Source of the DNA: Cytophagales bacterium | GTDB taxonomy: Bacteria > Bacteroidota > Bacteroidia > Cytophagales > Cytophagaceae | Direction of reading: 5' to 3' | NCBI GenBank assembly: GCA_004294225.1 | Contig: REBA01000026.1 | Coordinates: forward strand, 1 to 61,407 | DNA: 61,407 bases | Part shown: positions 1-8,276 of the stretch, in pieces | Numbering within the stretch: position 1 is the first letter of the stretch | Layout: the number at the start of each line of letters is the position of its first letter | Notes under the pieces: model-generated | What the model saw: only the letters and a program-made list of their open reading frames with translations | What the model was told of the DNA's origin: nothing | The model's database searches: none | Program-made: the position numbers and the translations under genes

Positions 1-191
1 TTCTTTTGGAATAGTGATAAATGAATTGCTCAGTTTTATTTTACTATTCGCTTTTGGGAGTTCGTAATGCCATCTAAGAAAGAATAAGTAAGGTACTTTG
101 CATGAGTAGTAAAAAAACTGGTAGGCAAACTTAATATTAGGCTTAAAATTCTTAACTATTTATTTCTATATTGTTCAAAATCCATCTAAAA

Positions 192-812
192 TCAGTAGTA
201 TATACTAGTTCGGAATGTTAAATTAATTCTTGGCTCTGAAATTTTTTTAGCTACTGGCAAGCGGTGTTTCCAGTAAGTTTGAGTTTTTCCCTTCATCAAT
301 AATAAACTTCCATTATTCAATAACAAAGAAATGGTGGTATTTGTGTTCTGATGTCGAAATTGAAATTGGCGATTTGCTCCTAAACTTAGAGAAGCTATGG
401 CTCCATCTTTCTTTAAAGATTGCTCTGCATCTGTATGCCACCCCATTCCTTCGGTTCCATTGTGGTATAAGTTAAGCAAACAGGTGTTATACTTTTCATC
501 AGTAATTTGTTCTATTAACATTTTTAGTGCCAAAAGTTCTGATGTCCATAATTTAGCTACCTTAACACTGTTAGAATACTTATATTCAAACGCTTTCTCA
601 CCATACCATGCCACTTTTCTTTTTGTTGTGATTTCCTTTCCATATAACTTTACAACTTCGTGTTGCCATGCAATAGCAGCAAAAAAACTATCAAAAAAAT
701 ATTTTTGTTCAGTAGCTGAGAGTATGTTGTCAATAAGATAACTTTCCCCATCGAACGGCAAAATATTATCAGAAAACAATGCTCGACTATTCAAACCTAT
801 AAAGCCACTCAT
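192..812 (-). CDS. alkB: AlkB-like 2-oxoglutarate/Fe(II) dioxygenase
   Basis: Oxidative DNA/RNA dealkylation-type enzyme of 206 residues, the usual length for short bacterial AlkB (2OG-Fe(II) oxygenase) proteins. The iron ligands are visible as HTD (H126, D128) and H183. The 2-oxoglutarate arginine pattern RINLTFR (R195-R201) lies close to the C-terminus. It is the last gene of a minus-strand cluster, and its ATG shares one base with the stop codon of a predicted 38-residue ORF (TAATG), so translational coupling is likely. Substrate choice (1-methyladenine/3-methylcytosine repair versus RNA or protein) cannot be read from the sequence. The family call is firm; the repair role is inferred from family knowledge. 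Confidence 0.9.
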   Translation of the reverse strand: MSGFIGLNSRALFSDNILPFDGESYLIDNILSATEQKYFFDSFFAAIAWQHEVVKLYGKEITTKRKVAWYGEKAFEYKYSNSVKVAKLWTSELLALKMLIEQITDEKYNTCLLNLYHNGTEGMGWHTDAEQSLKKDGAIASLSLGANRQFQFRHQNTNTTISLLLNNGSLLLMKGKTQTYWKHRLPVAKKISEPRINLTFRTSIYY

Positions 813-928
813 TAAATAAAAAATAAATAGAGTATTAGAAATACCAAAGGAATTACAAGAGCAACCAATACAGCATCTACTAAAAGATATTTTTTATATT
901 GATGATAGAATGCAATGATTTTCTTCAT
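812..928 (-). CDS. Predicted 38-residue single-span membrane peptide
   Basis: A short reading frame fills the gap between the bestrophin gene and alkB. It begins MKKIIAFYHQYKKY and continues into one long hydrophobic stretch (about residues 15-38, rich in V, L, I and F) that reaches the C-terminus. Its TAA overlaps the alkB ATG by one base. A longer version with a TTG start would overlap the end of the bestrophin gene. Basic N-terminus plus one membrane span plus tight packing between two genes makes translation plausible. I recognise no family, and a chance ORF in AT-rich DNA cannot be excluded. Confidence 0.4.
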   Translation of the reverse strand: MKKIIAFYHQYKKYLLVDAVLVALVIPLVFLILYLFFI

Positions 929-948
929 AAAATCTTCGTTATCTGATT

Positions 949-1827
949 TCAACAACCACAACCAACGCTCATAATTTCAGCGGCTTCTTGTCTTATTTTG
1001 TTTGACATGTCAAGAAGAGGTAAATCTTCCGTGTCATTACCAAAAGGATCTTCAATGCTTGCTGCTATCAATTCTAAACTAAGAAGCACGTAAAAAACAA
1101 AAGAAACTATTGGAGCTAAATAATAGCCTAATTGCTCTCCAAATCCAAAGGGAAGAGTAAGAATATAAGCAAACAAGAATTTTTTCAAGAACATGCTATA
1201 AGAATAGGGTATTGGGGTAGATTTAATCCTTTCACAATTATTGGAGATAAGGTTCAACTGGGCAATATCTATATCCAACAAACGCATTTGAGTAGAGTCT
1301 ATAACATCTATCTTTCTCAGTTGCACTATTTCTTCATATAAAATCGTTAAAATTTTATTTGGAGCATGTTCTGTATTAGTGAAAGTAGTTAAAGGATATT
1401 TTTCTGATATTTTATAATGCTTAATTAAAGTGTTTTTTTGCAGTTGGTTAATTATTGAGTAAGGATAATTAGAAATGAGCAGAAAAAATTTTTCTTTATC
1501 TGACTCCATCTCCGAAGGCAAGAGACCATTAAGTTTAAAACTAATATTTCGAATACTGGCAGAGAGTTGGGTCCAAAGTTTCTGACCTTCCCACCATCTT
1601 TCATAAGCAGTATTAGTTCTGAACACAAGCAATAAAGAAATTACAAAAGCGAGTAAAGAATGAATAACAGCACTATTTACTATATTAAATACATTTCTTT
1701 CAATATATACTATTGTAGCAGTGTATATAGCGACAGTAATCATTCCTGGCCATAAAATATTAAGCGTATCTCCTTTATGAAATTTAAAAATAAGTGAAAA
1801 CCAGTCTCTAGGATTATATTCTACCAT
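949..1827 (-). CDS. Bestrophin family (UPF0187/YneE) ion channel
   Basis: Inner-membrane protein of 292 residues with the hallmark bestrophin segment around residues 70-85 (RTNTAYERWWEGQKLW). Hydrophobic spans lie near residues 25-70 and 215-260. Bacterial bestrophins form pentameric channels, and the characterised KpBest homologue conducts cations. The gene starts 6 bases after the stop of the SAM hydroxide adenosyltransferase gene, so the two are probably co-transcribed. The C-terminus ends in an unusual GCGC. Family assignment is firm; ion selectivity and physiological role are not visible here. Confidence 0.9.
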   Translation of the reverse strand: MVEYNPRDWFSLIFKFHKGDTLNILWPGMITVAIYTATIVYIERNVFNIVNSAVIHSLLAFVISLLLVFRTNTAYERWWEGQKLWTQLSASIRNISFKLNGLLPSEMESDKEKFFLLISNYPYSIINQLQKNTLIKHYKISEKYPLTTFTNTEHAPNKILTILYEEIVQLRKIDVIDSTQMRLLDIDIAQLNLISNNCERIKSTPIPYSYSMFLKKFLFAYILTLPFGFGEQLGYYLAPIVSFVFYVLLSLELIAASIEDPFGNDTEDLPLLDMSNKIRQEAAEIMSVGCGC

Positions 1828-1833
1828 TGATTG

Positions 1834-2616
1834 TTAAGTTAATTCAGGAAAAAAATTAATTCTAATTGGGCTATCATAAGACAAACCAAGCAATTCGCTA
1901 GCATTGCCAAGGCTGATGGCAAACTCTAATAAATTATTACTATTAAACACCGCCAAAATATCACCATGGTCTGTAATGTCATAGGTAGAAGATATTTTAT
2001 CAAGAGTTTCTCGTCCAAAGATAATTTCAAAACTTCTGTTGTCGGCTACTTTGGTAAATAATTCATTAGAAATATTCGTAATTAAATTTCCATAACTATC
2101 CACATGAATGACCTGACCAGCAAGGGTATTCTTAGAAATTCTAACTTGACGATTGAGCATTTGCTTCATAGCAGGAACCTGTATTCCTAAATTGTAAATT
2201 TGCATACCGCTTGCTAAAGAAACAGCAGCATTGGCCAACACTGTGCGTTCAGGAAAAATATTTGCCATATGATCTCTATTTAACTCCACGGCAACTGGCA
2301 TAAGAGGTTTGTCGGACAACAAGGAAAATAAACCATTATCAACACCTACAAAATAATGCTCTTCAAATTTTACCGCCAATAATTTATCTTGAGCATTATT
2401 AGGAGCGTTGATAGAGACCAAATGCACGGTTCCTTTGGGAAAATCTTTATAAATCGATTTTAACACATAAGCAGCATGAGGAATATTGAATCGTTCAATT
2501 TCATGTGTAACATCAACAATATTAATATTAGGATTGATGCTATATATCTTAGCTTTTACAGCGGCCACATAGTGGTCTCTATGACCAAAATCTGACATAA
2601 ATGTTATAATTGCCAT
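1834..2616 (-). CDS. S-adenosyl-L-methionine hydroxide adenosyltransferase (DUF62)
   Basis: A 260-residue DUF62/SAM_adeno_trans protein related to the fluorinase/chlorinase fold. Characterised prokaryotic members hydrolyse SAM to adenosine and methionine. The N-terminus MAIITFMSDFGHRDHY carries the family's SDFG..D segment. The longer open frame, which would start inside phoH on the other strand, is rejected because the family begins exactly at this MAIITFMSDFG. It is the first gene of the minus-strand cluster ahead of bestrophin and is divergent from phoH across a roughly 110-base AT-rich gap. It lacks the chlorinase/fluorinase context genes, so a SAM hydrolase is the best guess. Confidence 0.88.
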   Translation of the reverse strand: MAIITFMSDFGHRDHYVAAVKAKIYSINPNINIVDVTHEIERFNIPHAAYVLKSIYKDFPKGTVHLVSINAPNNAQDKLLAVKFEEHYFVGVDNGLFSLLSDKPLMPVAVELNRDHMANIFPERTVLANAAVSLASGMQIYNLGIQVPAMKQMLNRQVRISKNTLAGQVIHVDSYGNLITNISNELFTKVADNRSFEIIFGRETLDKISSTYDITDHGDILAVFNSNNLLEFAISLGNASELLGLSYDSPIRINFFPELT

Positions 2617-2725
2617 AGAGGTATAGAATGCAAAATTTATTTTATATTTACTTATGCTATTCAAAGCATGAACGAACAAAAATAAATAATTTTTAGGCAT
2701 TAACAATTTAATAAAATCAAATCGC

Positions 2726-3679
2726 TTGGCAGAAAGAATTCTATTACTCGACGATGTTTCTCCTCTTGAATTTCTGGGAACAGAGAATAAGATTATCAAA
2801 GAATTATCCGCAGTATTTCCTAAAAGTAGAATCGTAGCAAGGGGCGATGAGATAAAAATTATTGGCTCAGAAGACGAAACCATCAAAATAATGGATTTGA
2901 TTCAATCTCTGAAGGATCACTTCCATAGATTTGGTCAGATTACCCACGAAAGCCTTGAAATGATTCTAAAAGAAGAAGAAATTCTGAATACTCCACTTTC
3001 CGATGGTGTAATTCTATATGGCGATAGAGGAATAGTAATTAAACCCAAAACGGAAAATCATAAAAAATTAGTAGCTTCTGCTATAGAAAATGATTTGGTT
3101 TTTGCCGTAGGCCCAGCAGGAACAGGTAAAACATACATATCAGTAGCTATTGCTGTTCGAGCCTTAAAAAATCAAACTGTAAGAAAAATAATTATTACTC
3201 GTCCAGCAGTAGAAGCAGGAGAAAACCTAGGCTTCCTGCCAGGAGATTTAAAAGAAAAGCTTGACCCTTATCTAAGGCCAATATACGATGCTCTAGAAGA
3301 CATGATACCTAGAACAAAGCTAAAGCAATATATGGACAACAATATTATTGAGATTGCTCCTTTAGCTTATATGAGAGGAAGAACCCTTGGCAATGCATTT
3401 GTATTGCTAGACGAAGCACAAAATACTACTCCAATGCAGATGAAAATGTTTCTAACCAGAATGGGAAACAATTCCAAAATGATTATCACTGGAGATAAAA
3501 CCCAAATCGATCTTCCTGGCAGACAAAAATCAGGTTTAACCAATGCCTTAGAAACTCTTCAAGGAATCAAAGGAATAGGAATAGTTATTTTAGATGACAA
3601 AGATGTGATGAGGCATCAGTTAGTGGGTAGGATTATTGGAGCCTATCAAAAAGCAGAAGACACCCAATCTACCTCTTAA
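2726..3679 (+). CDS. phoH: PhoH family ATPase
   Basis: Cytoplasmic PhoH-like P-loop NTPase of 317 residues, linked in other bacteria to RNA metabolism and phosphate starvation. Walker A is GPAGTGKT (129-136) and the Walker B region is LLDEAQN (about 227-233). An N-terminal KH-like part includes IVARGDEIKIIG. No ATG is available at the right place. The assigned start is TTG at 2726, and an ATT at 2699 in the same frame would add nine residues (INNLIKSNR); the family's usual start falls in this interval. It is followed after 11 bases by a secreted metalloprotease gene. Confidence 0.9.
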   Translation: MAERILLLDDVSPLEFLGTENKIIKELSAVFPKSRIVARGDEIKIIGSEDETIKIMDLIQSLKDHFHRFGQITHESLEMILKEEEILNTPLSDGVILYGDRGIVIKPKTENHKKLVASAIENDLVFAVGPAGTGKTYISVAIAVRALKNQTVRKIIITRPAVEAGENLGFLPGDLKEKLDPYLRPIYDALEDMIPRTKLKQYMDNNIIEIAPLAYMRGRTLGNAFVLLDEAQNTTPMQMKMFLTRMGNNSKMIITGDKTQIDLPGRQKSGLTNALETLQGIKGIGIVILDDKDVMRHQLVGRIIGAYQKAEDTQSTS

Positions 3680-3690
3680 TATTCCAACCA

Positions 3691-5454
3691 ATGAAATTTC
3701 TAATTGCTTTATTTATTCTTGTTATTTACTATAATGGCTCCTTCGCCCAGCATCGCCATTGTGGGCAAGTCAAGTACCAACAATTATTAGAAAAAAAACA
3801 TAAAGGCTACAAAGATGCCATACATCATCTTGAAGATAAAATTTCATCTCACACCAACAATAGACTAAGACTAGCTAGAAATGCTACAAATACCTATCAG
3901 ATTCCTGTGGTATTTCATATTATCTATAATAATGAAGATCAAAATATTTCTGAAACACAAATTAAAGAACAGTTAAGGGTTATAAATGAAGATTTCAATA
4001 AGCTCAATAAAGACACCGCAAATATTCCAGAAATATTCAAAAACCTCAGTGCATCTATAGAAATAGAATTTTGCTTAGCCAACCAAGACCCTAATGGTAA
4101 ATTCACCAATGGAATAAATAGAGTCTTTACTGCAATTAAAGAATTTGACATATATTTCGCCGATACCATTCTTAAAAGCCTCTCCTATTGGCCAAGTGAT
4201 AAATACCTAAATGTATGGGTGGCTAACCTTACTAATGATATTCTAGGATACGCTCAGTTCCCCAGCCAATCGGGGCTAGTTGATTTGTCATCTGACCAAG
4301 GATTGGCAGAATCTGACGGTGTGGTGGTTTATTACAAAGCTTTTGGTTACAATCAAAATTCTTCTAAATACAATTTAGGCAAAACACTTACTCATGAAAT
4401 AGGACATTGGCTAGGGCTAATTCATACTTGGGGAGATTCTTTCTGTGGTAATGATTATGTAGATGACACACCCAGACAACAAGAAAGTGGAGAAGAACTA
4501 AAAAGAAACAACTGCGAACAATTTTCTTCTTGCGATGGTACTATTTCTAGAGATATGACCAATAATTTTATGGATTGGAGCCCAGATGCTTGTATGAATA
4601 TGTTTACTTTCGGTCAAAAATTCAGAATGCATCAGGTAATGAAAAATGCTCCTAGGAGAATATTACTCAAGCAATCTTATGGATGCTATAAACCCAATGG
4701 ACAATTCTCTTTACCCTACAGTGAAGCCTTTACAGATGGTAGCATCAAACCTCAGGACACCCTTGGTAATTCCAAAAGCAGATTGAAATGGGAATTGGGT
4801 TTTTCTAACCGAAATCAATATTACCTTCTTGCAAAAAATGATATTCAATATTCAGGAGATTCATTAACCTACACTTTTCCTTTTATAGATTTTTCAAAAG
4901 CAGTCAATGCTTTTTTAGATATCGATATTGCTTCGCTTAGTAATAAAAATGGGACGATAGACAGTATAGTATTCACCTACAGCCCAAACCCTGAAAGAGA
5001 ATTTACACTACAAAAAATTACGGGATTCGAAATTTTGAACAATGATTTAATCTCTTCATTTCCTGAAAACTGTTGGAAAAATTACAGAATCAGTCTAAGT
5101 AAACTTTCTGGTCAATATATAGCTCAAGTAAAAATCAAATTCTATTCTAAAGGAATTAGCAATATAGCTATTGATAACATTAGGTTCTTTGACAATCTTG
5201 ATAGACATGAATTATTACTTTATCCCAATCCTACAGAAGATGTTCTAACAGCACAAATTATTCAAGACGAACTTAGTGCAATGCAATTTGAAATCATCAA
5301 TGCTATTGGCAAAACAATTCGGGTTTGGGAAGTAAATAAAACTACTCTAAAAGAAATCATCCAGCTTTCAGATTTATCATCTGGCTTATACTTTCTTAGA
5401 GTAAACTTTTTAGAAACCAACCGAAGGAAAACATATAAGTTCGTCATACAATAA
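3691..5454 (+). CDS. Secreted M43 family zinc metalloprotease with T9SS sorting domain
   Basis: A 587-residue pappalysin/cytophagalysin-like protease. It has a signal peptide ending near residue 19 (NGSFAQ). The zinc motif is HEIGHWLGLIH (235-245), with E236 as catalytic base. A Met-turn lies around M294 (NNFMDWS) with nearby cysteines typical of M43. The C-terminus (about 505-587) is a type-A T9SS sorting domain, starting LYPNPTEDV and ending with the LSSGLYFLRV pattern. It is therefore predicted to be exported by SecYEG and then released or anchored by the type IX system. It sits between phoH and comEC and may be co-transcribed with both. Confidence 0.9.
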   Translation: MKFLIALFILVIYYNGSFAQHRHCGQVKYQQLLEKKHKGYKDAIHHLEDKISSHTNNRLRLARNATNTYQIPVVFHIIYNNEDQNISETQIKEQLRVINEDFNKLNKDTANIPEIFKNLSASIEIEFCLANQDPNGKFTNGINRVFTAIKEFDIYFADTILKSLSYWPSDKYLNVWVANLTNDILGYAQFPSQSGLVDLSSDQGLAESDGVVVYYKAFGYNQNSSKYNLGKTLTHEIGHWLGLIHTWGDSFCGNDYVDDTPRQQESGEELKRNNCEQFSSCDGTISRDMTNNFMDWSPDACMNMFTFGQKFRMHQVMKNAPRRILLKQSYGCYKPNGQFSLPYSEAFTDGSIKPQDTLGNSKSRLKWELGFSNRNQYYLLAKNDIQYSGDSLTYTFPFIDFSKAVNAFLDIDIASLSNKNGTIDSIVFTYSPNPEREFTLQKITGFEILNNDLISSFPENCWKNYRISLSKLSGQYIAQVKIKFYSKGISNIAIDNIRFFDNLDRHELLLYPNPTEDVLTAQIIQDELSAMQFEIINAIGKTIRVWEVNKTTLKEIIQLSDLSSGLYFLRVNFLETNRRKTYKFVIQ

Positions 5455-5455
5455 A

Positions 5456-7492
5456 ATGTATCCTCAAATACCTTTTTTTAAATATGCTTTCTTCTTTGCA
5501 TCAGGAATTGTATCAGCTAAGTATTTTCCTATATCAAGCATCTACTCCGCTTATGCAATAATAGCTAGCTTGACACTAGCTTATGTATCTATTTTATTTA
5601 CCCACAAACCCTCACTAGACAATAGCCAAACTCAAATAAGCCTTTCATTGATTGGCATGTCTTTAGTATTTACTATAGCCTTCACTCAAGTCAATCAAAA
5701 TAATAGAATACAGCACAACAACCATTTTAGCAACTTTTCTTCGATTGAATTTATCGATGGGGTTATTTCAGAGCGTCCTCAGGAATATGAAAGAAGTTCT
5801 TTTATTTCACTTGATATAAAAAAGATATATACTAAAGCTCAATGGAGCAATTCTTCAGGAAAGATACTTATCAAATCATTTCATAATGGGGTGAAACAAT
5901 CTTTAAAATGTGGCGATATTCTTATCGTAAAGGGAAACCCTTCTGCAATCACCAATAATCCTACTATCAATACTTTTGATACAAAAGGCTATTATGCTCT
6001 TCAGAATATTTTTCATGTAATGAACGTTCAATCACAATTTATTCGTCAATACGACATCGATTATTTCTACTCGATAAAACGTTACTCTGCCGAATGTGCT
6101 CTATACTTTGAGAAAATAATTGATCAATTCATAAACGACAAAGACAACGCTGGTATTTCTAAGGCTTTGTTATTGGGCAACCGAACAAACCTTGACAAAG
6201 ATTTAAAAAAAGCCTACTCAAACGCTGGTGTAATTCATGTTTTGGCGGTATCTGGCTTACATGTTACTATCCTTTTTGGTTTATTTCAGTTCTTTTTTCG
6301 CAAATGGATGATTGGTTCTAGAAATAAAGAAAAAACAGGAATTATTTTATTGCTTATTATCCTTTGGATATTTGCATTTATTACTGGGCTTTCCGCTTCT
6401 GTAATAAGAGCAGTTGTAATGTTTAGTATCTATTTAATTGCACTTTGGTTGGAGAAAAGAAACGACCTAAGCAATACCGTGTTTGCCTCTATTTTTTTGA
6501 TGCTACTTGTAAATAACAATTTTATCTTTGATATAGGTTTTCAGCTTTCCTATTTGGCTGTGCTTGGAATAATATGGCCTTATCAATGGCTAAGTAAGCG
6601 ATACGAATCTTCCAATAAAATTTTGAATTATATTTATCAAGCCTTGATGTTAAGCTTCTGTGCACAACTGTTTACATCTCCTATTATTCTATTTTATTTT
6701 CACCAATTTCCAACTTATTTTTTAATCGCAAATTTACTTATTGTTGTTCTCACCAACATAGTAATGGTGTTTCTAGTAGCTTTGCTAAGTTTTTCTTGGC
6801 TCTCGCCTATTGCATCTTTTATAGGAAAACTGACGGAAAGTTTACTTTATATATCCAATAAAATAGTTGCCTATATTGAATACTTACCAAAATCAAATAT
6901 CGAAGAGATTCACATAAGTTTGATTCAAGTCTTAGCACTATATCTATTGCTCTTGGCAATAATAGAAATTGTTAGAAAGAAAAAATTTCATTCTGCTTAT
7001 TGGATATTGATAGCATCACTGATGTATGCTGGATCTGCCTTTTACGAAGCATGGAAAATAAATAAGCAAAGGAAATTACTATTTATTGCAGATAGCACAT
7101 TTATATTGGCTCACCAAGTAGGTAGTTCTGTTTATTTTGGAACTAATTACAATAATTTATCACCAAATATTAAAAAAGAATTACAAAATATTGGCATAAA
7201 AAAGTTTAATGTAAATAAAAGAAATATTCAATCAAGCAGCCTTCAAGTAATTGGGGGTATGGCTTTTCTAGAAATTAGTTATAAAGACCTCTATCCATCA
7301 AAAATTGATGGCTTCAAAAAAGCAGGAATCACTGGGTTAGTTTGTAAAAACCTTTCAAACAAAACCACAAATATTTATTGGTTGAAAAAAAATACTACTT
7401 TTCCAATTACTAGATATTCTAAACAATTACATTTGTCCTATATTACTTTAAATCTAAAGGATATTATTTCTATTCCTATCACTACTAAATAA
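5456..7492 (+). CDS. comEC: ComEC/Rec2 family DNA uptake membrane protein
   Basis: Integral membrane protein of 678 residues that would form the inner-membrane channel for single-stranded DNA during natural transformation. An N-terminal DUF4131-like soluble/OB region (about 95-200) is followed by the Competence domain with NAGVIHVLAVSGLHV (about 254-268) and TGLSASVIRA (about 306-315), then a run of membrane spans. The C-terminal metallo-beta-lactamase domain of longer ComEC proteins is absent; only a short tail of about 140 residues follows the last span. This shorter form is common in Bacteroidota. It starts one base after the protease stop codon. Confidence 0.88.
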   Translation: MYPQIPFFKYAFFFASGIVSAKYFPISSIYSAYAIIASLTLAYVSILFTHKPSLDNSQTQISLSLIGMSLVFTIAFTQVNQNNRIQHNNHFSNFSSIEFIDGVISERPQEYERSSFISLDIKKIYTKAQWSNSSGKILIKSFHNGVKQSLKCGDILIVKGNPSAITNNPTINTFDTKGYYALQNIFHVMNVQSQFIRQYDIDYFYSIKRYSAECALYFEKIIDQFINDKDNAGISKALLLGNRTNLDKDLKKAYSNAGVIHVLAVSGLHVTILFGLFQFFFRKWMIGSRNKEKTGIILLLIILWIFAFITGLSASVIRAVVMFSIYLIALWLEKRNDLSNTVFASIFLMLLVNNNFIFDIGFQLSYLAVLGIIWPYQWLSKRYESSNKILNYIYQALMLSFCAQLFTSPIILFYFHQFPTYFLIANLLIVVLTNIVMVFLVALLSFSWLSPIASFIGKLTESLLYISNKIVAYIEYLPKSNIEEIHISLIQVLALYLLLLAIIEIVRKKKFHSAYWILIASLMYAGSAFYEAWKINKQRKLLFIADSTFILAHQVGSSVYFGTNYNNLSPNIKKELQNIGIKKFNVNKRNIQSSSLQVIGGMAFLEISYKDLYPSKIDGFKKAGITGLVCKNLSNKTTNIYWLKKNTTFPITRYSKQLHLSYITLNLKDIISIPITTK

Positions 7493-7499
7493 ACCATTT

Positions 7500-8273
7500 A
7501 TGAGTATAGTACTTTATGAAGTTCATCAAAGAATTGCCTATATCACTTTAAATCGCCCTGAGAAAAGGAATGCACTTAATGATCAGATGGCTTCTGCACT
7601 CACAGAAAAATTTCTTCAAGCAGAAGCAGATAATGATGTAAAAGTAATAGTATTAAAGGCCAATGGCGATGTATTCTGTGCTGGTGCAGATTTGGAGTAT
7701 TTACAATCTTTGCAAAACAATTCGTATGATGAAAACCTGAAAGATTCTAAAAAACTGATGAATCTTTTTAGAACCATTTATTGCCTCAAAAAAGTAGTTA
7801 TCGCCCAAGTAAATGGGCATGCCATTGCTGGAGGTTGTGGCTTAGTAAGTGTTTGTGATTTCGCTTTTAGTGTAGATACTGCAAACTTTGGATATTCAGA
7901 AGTCAAGATTGGTTTTGTACCTGCTATAGTAATGGATTTTTTAGTAAAGAAAATTGGAGAAGCACGAGCAAAAGAAATGCTTATTACTGGTACATTTATC
8001 AAAGCCAAAGAAGCCATGAAATGGAATCTAATCAATGAATCTATAGAAGAAGGCAACCTAGAAGAAATAGTAACTCAATTTGCCCAAAAACTATGTGTAA
8101 ATAATTCAGGCAATTCTATGGAGCTCATCAAAAAATTATTCAGTGAATCTGATGGCAAAACCTTTGAAGAGCGCCTTATCAACGCTGCCAATGTTAATGC
8201 CTTAGCTCGCTCTACCGAAGACTGTAAGAAAGGTATTAGTTCATTTCTAAACAAACAAAAATTAGAATGGTAG
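7500..8273 (+). CDS. Enoyl-CoA hydratase/isomerase (crotonase) family protein
   Basis: Crotonase-fold enzyme of 257 residues. The oxyanion-hole segments are CAGADLEYL (about 61-69) and AIAGGCGL (about 107-114), and the segment YSEVKIGFVPAIV follows. That last segment resembles methylglutaconyl-CoA hydratases of leucine breakdown, so a role in branched-chain acyl-CoA metabolism is possible, but a general enoyl-CoA hydratase cannot be excluded. It begins 7 bases after comEC and ends 3 bases from the convergent photolyase gene. No other leucine-degradation gene is nearby. Confidence 0.85.
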   Translation: MSIVLYEVHQRIAYITLNRPEKRNALNDQMASALTEKFLQAEADNDVKVIVLKANGDVFCAGADLEYLQSLQNNSYDENLKDSKKLMNLFRTIYCLKKVVIAQVNGHAIAGGCGLVSVCDFAFSVDTANFGYSEVKIGFVPAIVMDFLVKKIGEARAKEMLITGTFIKAKEAMKWNLINESIEEGNLEEIVTQFAQKLCVNNSGNSMELIKKLFSESDGKTFEERLINAANVNALARSTEDCKKGISSFLNKQKLEW

Positions 8274-8276
8274 TAA

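Noticed and set aside
397..741. 114-codon open frame antisense to alkB
   Set aside because: It lies wholly inside the well-supported AlkB gene, has no family signal, and follows from the codon use of the other strand.
2617..2886. N-terminal extension of the SAM hydroxide adenosyltransferase frame
   Set aside because: It would overlap phoH on the opposite strand and adds 90 residues of non-family sequence before the conserved MAIITFMSDFG start.
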